A stretch of 36,676 nucleotides of DNA from an uncultured Methanobrevibacter sp. Lineage in GTDB: Archaea; Methanobacteriota; Methanobacteria; Methanobacteriales; Methanobacteriaceae. The stretch spans positions 28,765 to 65,440 of the forward strand of contig NZ_CADCJB010000027.1 in the NCBI RefSeq assembly GCF_902801725.1, written 5' to 3'. Position numbers and translations under genes: made by a program. Below the pieces are notes generated by a model. It was not told the DNA's origin. It was given only the letters and a program-made list of their open reading frames with translations, and searched no databases. Below, piece after piece: positions 24,230 through 31,869 of the stretch; the stretch's first letter is position 1; every line of letters begins with the position of its first letter.

Positions 24230-25846
24230 ATGGAGAGGATTTTTCTGACAAAATATATTATTATAACTGGTGGGGTAGTTAGTTCCATAGGTAAAGGTAT
24301 TACCTCAGCATCTATGGGTAGGATTTTAAGATCATATGGTTTAAAAGTTTCAGCTATTAAAATAGACCCTTATTTAAACTGGGATTCTGGAACACTCAAT
24401 CCATATCAGCATGGTGAAGTATTTGTAACTCATGATGGTATGGAAACTGACTTGGACCTTGGTCACTATGAAAGATTTTTAGATGTTGAACTTGATGGAA
24501 TTGCAAACATCACCACAGGTAAAGTTTATCAATCAGTTATCGCTAAGGAAAGAGAAGGTGGATACCTTGGAGAATGTGTACAGGTCATTCCTCACATAAC
24601 TAACAGAATCAAAGAGATGATTAGAGAAAATTCTGAAAGATACGATTATGATGTTGTGTTAGTTGAACTTGGTGGTACTGTTGGAGATATTGAAAGTCAG
24701 CCTTTCCTAGAAGCATTAAGGCAACTCAGAAATGAGGAAGGCCGTAAAAACGTTATGTTTGTCCATGTTACATTTATTCCCTACCTAAATGCAGCTGGAG
24801 AATTCAAAACCAAACCAACCCAACATTCTACAAAAGAATTAAGAAGTGTCGGTATTAATCCTGATGTAATTGTATGCAGATCACAGGTGCATATTGATGA
24901 TGCATTGCTTGGCAAAGTTGCTCACTTCTGTGATGTGGATGCCAGCGCTGTTGTAAACACTCCTGATGCAGGTACAATTTATGAAGTGCCTTTGGTTTTG
25001 GAGGACAAAAACATCGGCGAGCTAATAGTCAATAGGATAGGTCTGGATGTAGATCCTGATTCATCCAAACTTGACGAATGGAGAAAAATAGTTGAATCTC
25101 TTAGGATTTCCGAGCCTGAAGTCACTATAGGCATTGTTGGTAAATATGTGGAGCTTGAGGATTCATACATTAGTATTCGTGAATCACTGCTTCATGCAGC
25201 GGCCAGCATAGGCGTAAAGGCCAACATCAAGTATCTAAGTTCTGATGTGGAACAGTTGGATGAAAATAAACTAAAAGAATTTGACGGTATTTTGATTCCG
25301 GGCGGATTCGGTGAAAGAGGTTTTGAAGGTAAATTGGGTGCTGTTGATTATGCAATAGAGAATAATGTGCCTTTATTTGGAATTTGTCTTGGAATGCAAT
25401 CCATTGTAACTCAATTCGCAAGAAGAAATGGTTATCCTAATGCAAACAGTTCAGAATTTGATGATAATTTGGAATTCCCTGTTATTGATATGATGGAAGA
25501 GCAAAAGAAAATCAAAAACATGGGTGGAACAATGCGTTTAGGCTCTTATGATTGTAAAATTGTCGAAGGAACTAAAACTTATGATGCATATGGTGAAATA
25601 GACATTGAAGAACGTCATAGACACAGATATGAATTCAACAATGATTTCAGAGATGACTTGCAGGAAAAAGGTTTAATTATTTCCGGTACAAGTCCTGATG
25701 ACTTCTTAGTTGAAATTGTAGAATTGCCAAATCATCCATGGGCTATAGGATGTCAATTCCATCCAGAATTTAAATCAAGACCAAATAGGCCACATCCATT
25801 ATTTAAATCATTTTTAGAAGCTATTTATGAGTATTCTAAAAATTAA
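24230..25846 (+). CDS. pyrG: CTP synthase
   Basis: The enzyme converts UTP to CTP using glutamine. The synthase domain (residues 1-~275) has the P-loop-like TKYIIITGGVVSSIGKGITSASMG, DPYLNWDSGTLNPYQHGEV, and HYERFLD. The glutaminase domain (about 300-538) has the nucleophile Cys386 in GICLGMQ and the His-Glu pair in CQFHPEFKSRP. The start is uncertain. Annotation from ATG 24230 adds MERIFL before TKYIII, whereas most CTP synthases begin at M-T/K-K-Y or close to it. GAGGA at 24235-24239 is well spaced for CTG 24245, which would give a typical start. Confidence 0.96.
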   Translation: MERIFLTKYIIITGGVVSSIGKGITSASMGRILRSYGLKVSAIKIDPYLNWDSGTLNPYQHGEVFVTHDGMETDLDLGHYERFLDVELDGIANITTGKVYQSVIAKEREGGYLGECVQVIPHITNRIKEMIRENSERYDYDVVLVELGGTVGDIESQPFLEALRQLRNEEGRKNVMFVHVTFIPYLNAAGEFKTKPTQHSTKELRSVGINPDVIVCRSQVHIDDALLGKVAHFCDVDASAVVNTPDAGTIYEVPLVLEDKNIGELIVNRIGLDVDPDSSKLDEWRKIVESLRISEPEVTIGIVGKYVELEDSYISIRESLLHAAASIGVKANIKYLSSDVEQLDENKLKEFDGILIPGGFGERGFEGKLGAVDYAIENNVPLFGICLGMQSIVTQFARRNGYPNANSSEFDDNLEFPVIDMMEEQKKIKNMGGTMRLGSYDCKIVEGTKTYDAYGEIDIEERHRHRYEFNNDFRDDLQEKGLIISGTSPDDFLVEIVELPNHPWAIGCQFHPEFKSRPNRPHPLFKSFLEAIYEYSKN

Positions 25847-25859
25847 TTTTTTTATTTTT

Positions 25860-25896
25860 AAATCAATTTTATGGGCTAAAATCAATTTTATGAGCT
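25860..25896 (+). repeat. Tandem 18-base repeat after pyrG
   Basis: AAATCAATTTTATGGGCT (25860-25877) is followed by AAATCAATTTTATGAGCT (25879-25896), one mismatch, period 19. It lies between the pyrG T-rich terminator and the prepilin peptidase gene. It may be a replication-slippage product or part of that gene's promoter region. Confidence 0.5.
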
Positions 25897-25941
25897 TATT
25901 TTCTATCTAATTAATATTATAGTTTGTATAATACTATAATT

Positions 25942-26811
25942 ATGAATTTTAGTCTTTTATTTTTATTTCAAATATCAATTACAGTATTATTTTGCATTAT
26001 GGCTGCAATATTTGATGTTAAATATGGTATTGTTCCGGACTGGTTGACAAGAAGCCTTTTGCTTATTGGATTCATATCAAATTTAATTTTGTCATTGTTT
26101 TCATCTAACATTAAATACATTCTAGCTTCAATTATTTCAGTAGTTATTACATATTCTATCACATATATGATGTGGCAATTAAACGTATGGGGTGGTGGTG
26201 ATGTTAAACTATTTACTGGCATCTCATCAGTAATACCATTCGGTATTAATGTGGACTTTTTGAATATTTTTCCGGAACTGTCGATATATCCGTTTTCATT
26301 CAGCGTGGTTTTGAACAGCATTCTGGTGTCATTTCCTTTTCTGATTGTATTTGTCACATATCTGATTTTCAAAAACAATATTTTTAAAGGAAATAAGGAT
26401 TTCCTGTTTAATGTCTTTAATGTTCGCAGTTTAAGATTCTTGGTTGAATCCACGCTTAATAGGATGGTAAAAATAAAGAACATTGAAGAGGGAGCAATCG
26501 TCAATGAGTATTATTTTAACAATGAATATATTTGTGAGTTAATCGGAGAAGCAGACGGCAATTTAAAGATTTATAAAAATCCTAAGGAGTCATATTTCAA
26601 ATATTATTTCAAATCTCAAAGCGCTGGGGGTATAACCAACAAGGAAATGTATCTCTTGAAAATCTTGAATGCCCAAGGTTTTATTTCCGATGAGATTTCT
26701 GTTAAAATTTCATTTCCTTTTGCCCCGTCTATTCTTTTTGGATTGATGATTGCAGTGGTTTATGGAGATGTAATCATGTTGTTTACAAAAAATATTTTTC
26801 TGGTGGTATGA
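25942..26811 (+). CDS. Type IV prepilin-like peptidase (A24 family, archaeal EppA/PibD type)
   Basis: This aspartic membrane peptidase cleaves class III signal peptides. The two catalytic motifs are visible: FDVKYGIVPDWLT (Asp25) after the first membrane segment, and WGGGDVKLF (Asp87). About six hydrophobic segments are present, and there is a cytoplasmic insert (residues about 145-240, charged, with NRMVKIKNIEEGAIVNE). The length, 289 residues, is in the range for archaeal enzymes of this kind. ATG 25942 is chosen over an in-frame TTG at 25924. It is immediately followed by a small protein with a class III signal peptide, its probable substrate. Confidence 0.9.
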   Translation: MNFSLLFLFQISITVLFCIMAAIFDVKYGIVPDWLTRSLLLIGFISNLILSLFSSNIKYILASIISVVITYSITYMMWQLNVWGGGDVKLFTGISSVIPFGINVDFLNIFPELSIYPFSFSVVLNSILVSFPFLIVFVTYLIFKNNIFKGNKDFLFNVFNVRSLRFLVESTLNRMVKIKNIEEGAIVNEYYFNNEYICELIGEADGNLKIYKNPKESYFKYYFKSQSAGGITNKEMYLLKILNAQGFISDEISVKISFPFAPSILFGLMIAVVYGDVIMLFTKNIFLVV

Positions 26812-27237
26812 ATGATTAAAGATAATTCCGGCCAGGTTTCACTTGAGTATATGCTGATTTTTGTAATTTCTCTGATTATTTTAATTGTATTTACAATGCC
26901 GATGGTAAATCAAAGCATGAAAACAACATTGGATGTGTCTGATTCCTTGAAAATCAAGTCTGATTTATCAAAAATAGCTTCTGCCATCAATACAGTTTAT
27001 GGGGAAGGTCAGGGATCTAGGCAAACCGTAAATATATATCTAACTCATTCCATTAAGGTAAATATTGAAAGTAACTATGTTTTATGTAAAATAACTCTTA
27101 AGGATAAATCGAATAAAAATATTAAGGTTCCCTGCAAGTCAAATTTAAAATCCTCTTCAATTACTCTTAAAAAGGGTAAAAATTCTGTTGTTGTAGAATG
27201 GCCTGTTGGTAGTGATAATATGTTTGTAAGTGTGTGA
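26812..27237 (+). CDS. Class III signal peptide (pilin-like) protein
   Basis: The N-terminus MIKDNSGQVSLEYMLIF shows the archaeal class III signature QxSxEYxxL, with cleavage expected between Gly7 and Gln8. The following hydrophobic helix (YMLIFVISLIILIVFTMPMV) is the part that packs into the pilus core. The mature protein is 134 residues with a beta-rich, Lys/Ser-rich C-terminus and two cysteines. It is a probable minor or major pilin. Its ATG directly abuts the stop codon of the prepilin peptidase gene, so the two are translationally coupled. The ribosome-binding site is GGTGGT within the preceding gene. Confidence 0.9.
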   Translation: MIKDNSGQVSLEYMLIFVISLIILIVFTMPMVNQSMKTTLDVSDSLKIKSDLSKIASAINTVYGEGQGSRQTVNIYLTHSIKVNIESNYVLCKITLKDKSNKNIKVPCKSNLKSSSITLKKGKNSVVVEWPVGSDNMFVSV

Positions 27238-27315
27238 TTTAAGATATTTTTAACAAAAGTTATTTTAATGGGGTTATTATAAACTATTATAGTAAATAGT
27301 TAATGGCGTGTAATT

Positions 27316-28119
27316 ATGGATGTTATAACTTCAATTATTTATATCGTTTTATTTATTATAATGATGGTATTTGTCTTTTCTGTTGGCATGATTAGGAAAT
27401 ACATGCCAAAAAAGGAAATTCTTTTAGTCATTCTAGTTGCTTTTTTAATTGGATCAATTGGGGGTGCATTTTTCATAGAGCCGATCTATCAGGAAATGCC
27501 TTCTGTCGTGACAACTGTTGAAAAGAACATGCCTAATAACGAAGAGACATTATATTTGGATTTATCTTCTTCATATGATTTGGCTGAATTAGAAAATAAT
27601 CTATCTCATACTGATGGTTTCAAGTCTTATGATGAAGAAAGCATTTCGATTACTCTATGGAGCTTTACAGATACTGAAAAGGCCTACTTTGAGGAGATAG
27701 TTGGAAATATTGATGACCATTATAAGAATTATACCGTAAACTCTTCAGGTACAATAACTATTGAACTTGATAATAATTACTCTGCAAAAAATGCTTTAAA
27801 ATCATTTTCAGATTGGTATAAATTAGTTTATGGAGATTCTCTTACTTATGCTCAAGTACATTCCAAACTGGTAATTGATGCTTCACATTTGGATGAATTT
27901 GAGAAAAATCTGCTTGCTAGAGGTATTGTTGCAACCAAAATGGAAGGTCCAATTCATGATAGTTTGAATAATACAAATGCAACTATGGTTTCAGATACTA
28001 ATTTGGTATTGGCTACGGGAATCCTCGGTATTGTTGTTGCAGTATTTGGAATTTACTTCGATTCGTTCGTTGTTTATTACAGAAGACTTAGGAAATTCAT
28101 GAAAAATAAGAGACGGTAA
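27316..28119 (+). CDS. Membrane protein with extracytoplasmic domain, unknown
   Basis: The 267-residue protein has two N-terminal membrane segments (residues about 5-25 and 36-55) and one near the C-terminus (about 229-250), ending in a basic tail (RRLRKFMKNKRR). The middle portion, about 170 residues, contains several N-x-S/T sequons and strand-rich sequence with two similar stretches (residues about 73-90 and 140-160), suggestive of paired alpha/beta units. It would face outward. I recognise no family. GGCGTGTAATT lies before the ATG. It sits 78 bases after the pilin-like gene and five before the Dph6-like gene. Confidence 0.7.
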   Translation: MDVITSIIYIVLFIIMMVFVFSVGMIRKYMPKKEILLVILVAFLIGSIGGAFFIEPIYQEMPSVVTTVEKNMPNNEETLYLDLSSSYDLAELENNLSHTDGFKSYDEESISITLWSFTDTEKAYFEEIVGNIDDHYKNYTVNSSGTITIELDNNYSAKNALKSFSDWYKLVYGDSLTYAQVHSKLVIDASHLDEFEKNLLARGIVATKMEGPIHDSLNNTNATMVSDTNLVLATGILGIVVAVFGIYFDSFVVYYRRLRKFMKNKRR

Positions 28120-28123
28120 TCTT

Positions 28124-28804
28124 ATGAATGCCGCTATTTTATTTTCGGGCGGAAAGGATAGTACATTGGCTTTGTATTATGCCTTGAAGGAGAAGGAAGA
28201 TGTCAAATATCTTCTTTCCATGAAATCCGTCAATGATGAGTCATACATGTTTCATGTTCCCAATATTCACATCACAGATTTGCTTGCAGAGGCACTTGAT
28301 ATTCCTATAATTTCTGCTGTAACTCAGGGTGTTAAGGAAGAGGAACTTGAAGATTTGAAAAGGGAATTTGAAAACCTTAAGGAATTGGGTGTTGAGGCCA
28401 TATACACTGGTGCACTTTACTCGGTTTATCAGAAATCAAGAATTGAAAAGTTGGGTGAGGAAGTTGGTTTGAAAATCGTTTCACCATACTGGCATGTCGA
28501 TGAACTTGAGTATATGAGAAAAATCGTTTCGCTAGGTTTTAAAGTTATTATTTGCGGTGTTGCAGCTTGGGGTCTTGATGAATCATGGCTCGGGCGCCTA
28601 ATTGATGATGAAGCTATTGATGAACTGGTCAAAATCAATGAAAAATATCAGGTCAATATAGCTTTTGAAGGCGGTGAAGCTGAAACCTTGGCTATTGACG
28701 GACCTATTTTTAAAAAAAGAGTTAAAATATTAAAAGATAAAAAAGAATGGCATCTGGATAGTGGTGTTTATATTATTGAGGATGCAATTCTTGAAGATAA
28801 ATGA
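28124..28804 (+). CDS. dph6: Diphthine--ammonia ligase family protein (Dph6-like)
   Basis: The protein belongs to the PP-loop ATP pyrophosphatase family annotated as TIGR00289/Dph6. The last step of diphthamide synthesis amidates diphthine on elongation factor 2. FSGGKDSTLALYYAL (residues 7-21) is the ATP loop; SVNDESYMFHVPN, TGALYSVYQKSRIE, SPYWHVDELEYM and the closing FEGGEAETLAIDGP are family motifs. The length of 226 aa is typical. It begins five bases after the preceding membrane protein gene and its stop codon directly abuts the stop of the convergent kinase gene, with no spacer. Confidence 0.9.
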   Translation: MNAAILFSGGKDSTLALYYALKEKEDVKYLLSMKSVNDESYMFHVPNIHITDLLAEALDIPIISAVTQGVKEEELEDLKREFENLKELGVEAIYTGALYSVYQKSRIEKLGEEVGLKIVSPYWHVDELEYMRKIVSLGFKVIICGVAAWGLDESWLGRLIDDEAIDELVKINEKYQVNIAFEGGEAETLAIDGPIFKKRVKILKDKKEWHLDSGVYIIEDAILEDK

Positions 28805-29344
28805 TTACAGGTTAATTTCATTAAAAAATTCATTTATCTTTTCATTACAGCTTTCAATATCACTTTCGTTGATGATTATTTTGTCTGAAAGTGCAATTAC
28901 ATTGCCTATGCCAAAGTCCAATTCGGTATAATCTCTTTTTGCAAACACGTTATAATCTGTGGAATCATCTTCTCTCATTCTTTTTTTCAGTCTTTCGAAG
29001 CGTAATGCCGGATTTGCAAAGATTGAAAGGATTATGAAGTTATCAAAGTTTTCCTTAAACATAGCCACTTCATGATGGCTTCTGATACCTTCAACAACGA
29101 TTGAATTTTCAATTCCTTCCTCTTGAAGTTTTTTAATTTTTTTGATTGTGAGTTCGGAAACTATATACTTTCCATGTTCTTTTCTTAAATTTTTTGCAGT
29201 TTCTTTAGAGCTTTCGCCTCTTTTTTTAGCTTCTTCTCTTACTATGTCTCCCATACTAACAATCATGGCTCCTCTTTTTGTTGCCATTTCAGAAACTAAA
29301 CTTTTTCCAGATCCAGGCATTCCTGAAATTCCCATAATTTGCAT
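28805..29344 (-). CDS. P-loop NMP-kinase-like protein (UPF0200)
   Basis: The 179-residue protein begins with a Walker A loop, MGISGMPGSGKSLVSEMA, then MGDIVREEAKKRG, EGIRSHHEV, and a lid region FERLKKRMREDDSTDY, ending in IINESDIES. This is the UPF0200 family, related to dephospho-CoA and nucleoside kinases; its archaeal substrate is not established. I chose ATG 29344 with GTGAAGATA upstream over a GTG at 29353 that would overlap the preceding gene. It follows the pantothenate synthesis gene by five bases on the same strand, which hints at a role in CoA metabolism. Confidence 0.85.
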   Translation of the reverse strand: MQIMGISGMPGSGKSLVSEMATKRGAMIVSMGDIVREEAKKRGESSKETAKNLRKEHGKYIVSELTIKKIKKLQEEGIENSIVVEGIRSHHEVAMFKENFDNFIILSIFANPALRFERLKKRMREDDSTDYNVFAKRDYTELDFGIGNVIALSDKIIINESDIESCNEKINEFFNEINL

Positions 29345-29349
29345 TATCT

Positions 29350-30087
29350 TCACTCTTTTAATTTAATTTGTTGTAATGATTCTTTAAGGTTCTCTTCATT
29401 GTCAAATTCGTTAACCATATCCATTAAGAATTTTTTATCTTGATCTTTCAGGTCTTTGGCTATTTTTGTCATGAACGGTATTGCCCTTACAATATTGTCC
29501 ACAATAGAAACATCAGACATTTTTGATGTTCTAGAAAGTGGGTTCAAATCTATTGTAATAATGTTTTTACCTGATTTTTTAAGTATTTCGGCTCTGTCGC
29601 CATCTTCAAGTGGAACTAAAATAGTGTCTGATGAATATATTCCAGATTTGCTTGCTGATGCCCTATTGTTTTTAATATTGTCAATGTATTCGATGTCATC
29701 GTCTAATGTGCCTAATATGCCGTCAAATCCACGGTTTTTGTATAGTTTTGTCAATAGTCTTACTCGCTCATCAGTTCTATAGAATAGGTTAATTTCTATT
29801 TTGGCACTGATTTCATTTGCAAGGTCGATTATTTCATCACAGGCAAGAGCACTGGCATTTCCATTCACTGAAATAACTGGATTGTTTGATAAAAGTAACG
29901 CTGCAACGGCAACATACATCGCTCTTTTTGCAGGGTAGGTTGTTTTCTCTCCAATCAGGTAATCAAAAGCTTCTCCTCTTCCATGTGCAATCATCCCAGA
30001 ATCTGCAAGATAACCTTTCTGGGACGCTTTCACTATTTTATCTCTTAAGAGTAATGACTCGTAACGGGGGTGAGATTTTGGTATCAT
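29350..30087 (-). CDS. 4-phosphopantoate--beta-alanine ligase (archaeal phosphopantothenate synthetase)
   Basis: The enzyme makes 4'-phosphopantothenate from 4-phosphopantoate and beta-alanine, the archaeal route to coenzyme A. The family pattern is clear: IPKSHPRYESLLLRDKIVKA, AHGRGEAFDYLIGEKTT, PVISVNGNASALA, NLFYRTDERV, LVPLEDGDRAEIL and TIDLNPLSRTSKMSDVSIVDN. At 245 residues it is of normal length. GTGATACC precedes the ATG. It lies seven bases after a small membrane protein gene and five before the UPF0200 kinase gene, forming a three-gene minus-strand unit. Confidence 0.93.
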   Translation of the reverse strand: MIPKSHPRYESLLLRDKIVKASQKGYLADSGMIAHGRGEAFDYLIGEKTTYPAKRAMYVAVAALLLSNNPVISVNGNASALACDEIIDLANEISAKIEINLFYRTDERVRLLTKLYKNRGFDGILGTLDDDIEYIDNIKNNRASASKSGIYSSDTILVPLEDGDRAEILKKSGKNIITIDLNPLSRTSKMSDVSIVDNIVRAIPFMTKIAKDLKDQDKKFLMDMVNEFDNEENLKESLQQIKLKE

Positions 30088-30094
30088 GGTATCA

Positions 30095-30478
30095 CTATTT
30101 TAAATCAATCTTCATTTGGGCAAGATATCCTAAAAATGTTGTAATTAATAAAGTTATTATAATCATTGAAGTAATATGCAACGGATAATTGGCAACAAGT
30201 GAATTATGTGCATTTGGCAGTATGAAAAAGATATAATCTAAAACAATATCTACTGCAATAAATATTATTCCTGCAAGAATTCCTTCCACAACTTCATTTT
30301 CTTCAATGTTTCTGATGTACAGTATTCCGAAAAACCCTGTTACGATAATCATGATTATTGGAACAAGGATATTGATATAGGGAAGATTGTTATTGAAAAT
30401 TGGATTGAAGATGTCTGTTAGAATAAATGTTAAAAACCATATTATTATTCCAAACACTATTGCTAATTTCAGTTTCAT
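30095..30478 (-). CDS. Small four-helix membrane protein, unknown
   Basis: The 127 residues contain four hydrophobic segments (about 4-21, 32-55, 66-86 and 102-120) and short charged loops (RNIEENEVVEG in the second). Basic residues at both ends suggest that both termini are cytoplasmic. No family is recognised; it may be a transporter-like or structural protein. AAGGTTT precedes the ATG. The stop is seven bases before the CoA gene, so it is likely co-transcribed and may take part in the same unit. Confidence 0.72.
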   Translation of the reverse strand: MKLKLAIVFGIIIWFLTFILTDIFNPIFNNNLPYINILVPIIMIIVTGFFGILYIRNIEENEVVEGILAGIIFIAVDIVLDYIFFILPNAHNSLVANYPLHITSMIIITLLITTFLGYLAQMKIDLK

Positions 30479-30596
30479 ATTAATTAAACCTTAAATAACT
30501 ATCATTATTATCTTTGATTTGGAGATATTAAATACTTTTCTAAGTTGATTTAAATTTGTAATTATGAAGTTATTTTAAAAAAAGAGTTTAGGGATT

Positions 30597-30719
30597 GTTA
30601 GGTAAATAATCTATGTGATTATCTACCTAACTACTTGTTTTTTTACAAGCTTTTAGAGAAATGAATTTTAAAATTTGGCTGTTTAATCTATCTCTCTGGC
30701 TACTTCGTAGCCAAGTAGT
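30597..30719. ncRNA. Candidate structured RNA or regulatory element (hairpin cluster)
   Basis: Between the minus-strand CoA cluster and the plus-strand nuclease gene, three hairpins occur within 123 bases. H1: GTTAGGTAAATAATC (30597-30611) pairs with GATTATCTACCTAAC (30617-30631), 15 positions with one mismatch. H2: CTTGT (30634-30638) with ACAAG (30645-30649) around a T-rich loop. H3: TGGCTAC (30697-30703) with GTAGCCA (30707-30713). In addition, CTACTTG (30631-30637) can pair with CAAGTAG (30712-30718), competing with H2 and the foot of H3. There is no open frame of note here. Either strand could be transcribed; this may be a small RNA, a terminator array or an attenuator. Confidence 0.35.
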
Positions 30720-30729
30720 ATTATATTTG

Positions 30730-30774
30730 TTCAAGTATATAAACTTATTTATAATTTACATAAATTCAAGTATA
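30730..30774 (+). repeat. Direct repeat TTCAAGTATA upstream of the nuclease gene
   Basis: TTCAAGTATA is present at 30730-30739 and 30765-30774, 35 bases apart. The second copy is just upstream of a TATA box (CCTATATATT, 30787-30796), a position suited to a regulator-binding site. That box lies about 33 bases before ATG 30825, so the message would be almost leaderless, which fits the absence of a ribosome-binding site. Confidence 0.4.
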
Positions 30775-30824
30775 CTTTACTAATAACCTATATATTCTTT
30801 GATTTACTAAAATTAAATTGAATT

Positions 30825-31868
30825 ATGTATAATGACGATCAAGAAAATTATTATCAAAGGATGTTGTCTAATTCAATATCTTCAATGAATCCATCTGAAG
30901 AAGCTAAGAAAAGAGCTAGAAAGAAATCAGCAGGCTATTATGAAGATTTAAAAGAACAATTATTGTTAGAATATGAAGGCAAGGAATTGACTGATATTAA
31001 AAATTCCAAGGTTATATCTACTGATTTCGGCGACACTCTAAAGATAACTTCGAAAGAAAAGGTTGATTTTAATATTATTGATAATAATTTTAAAAGCCAA
31101 ATGAACCATAATTTAAAATTGCTTCCAAAGATAGGTATTAAAACGGAAGAAAATCTTAAAAATAAAGGATATCCTACGATTGAATCTCTTAGGAGTCATG
31201 ATAAATACGGTGATGTCGCATCTGATTTTTTGGATGCTGTCGGGGAAATGTCATTTCATGAGATAATGGATTTGCTTGATGCCAACAAATACTCTAAAAA
31301 GTGCAGAAATAACCTGCTGAAATGCATAAGTCTTACTGACCGTGAAAACTTTAAGTTTATGGATATAGAAACTAAAGGACTTTCTAACGTTCCTGTAATA
31401 TTAATTGGTGTTGCTGAAATTAAAGGCAATAACATAATTACTTCACAATATTTCCTAAGGGATTATGCTGAAGAATCTGTGATATTGGATGCATACCTGT
31501 CTCATTTGGATGAAGATTCCGTTCACGTAACTTTCAATGGAAAAAGTTTTGATGTACCATTTATTAATAATAGGTGCATATATAATAGAATTGATGCTGA
31601 CTTGGATTTGCCTCACATTGATTTGATGCACTTTGCAAAAAATCTGTGGAGTGATGAATTGCCAAATTGTAAACTTCAAACAATTGAACGGGAGTTTTTT
31701 GGTATTGAAAGGGAAGATGATGTTCCCGGACAATATATTCCAGGATATTACGATACATATTTATCTAAAAACAATATTGGTCCTATTGTGCCCATAATTG
31801 AGCATAACAGGCAGGATATTGTTTCACTTGCCGCTTTTTTGGAGAAAATGTATGGGGATGTAAATTAA
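30825..31868 (+). CDS. RNase H-like (YprB-type, DEDD) exonuclease domain protein
   Basis: The C-terminal part (residues about 175-345) is an RNase H-fold nuclease domain of the YprB group. Its acidic residues are visible in FMDIETKGL (Asp180, Glu182), in FNGKSFDVPF, and in HNRQDIVSLAAF near the end, consistent with the DEDD metal site. LPHIDLMHFAKNLW and the GIEREDDVPG segment match the family. The N-terminal half is different: a charged helical start, then a helix-hairpin-helix-like stretch (LLPKIGIKTEENLKNKGYPTIESL) that could bind DNA. There is no ribosome-binding site; the TATA box suggests near-leaderless translation. The stop is one base before the next gene, a long repeat protein. Confidence 0.85.
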   Translation: MYNDDQENYYQRMLSNSISSMNPSEEAKKRARKKSAGYYEDLKEQLLLEYEGKELTDIKNSKVISTDFGDTLKITSKEKVDFNIIDNNFKSQMNHNLKLLPKIGIKTEENLKNKGYPTIESLRSHDKYGDVASDFLDAVGEMSFHEIMDLLDANKYSKKCRNNLLKCISLTDRENFKFMDIETKGLSNVPVILIGVAEIKGNNIITSQYFLRDYAEESVILDAYLSHLDEDSVHVTFNGKSFDVPFINNRCIYNRIDADLDLPHIDLMHFAKNLWSDELPNCKLQTIEREFFGIEREDDVPGQYIPGYYDTYLSKNNIGPIVPIIEHNRQDIVSLAAFLEKMYGDVN

Positions 31869-31869
31869 A

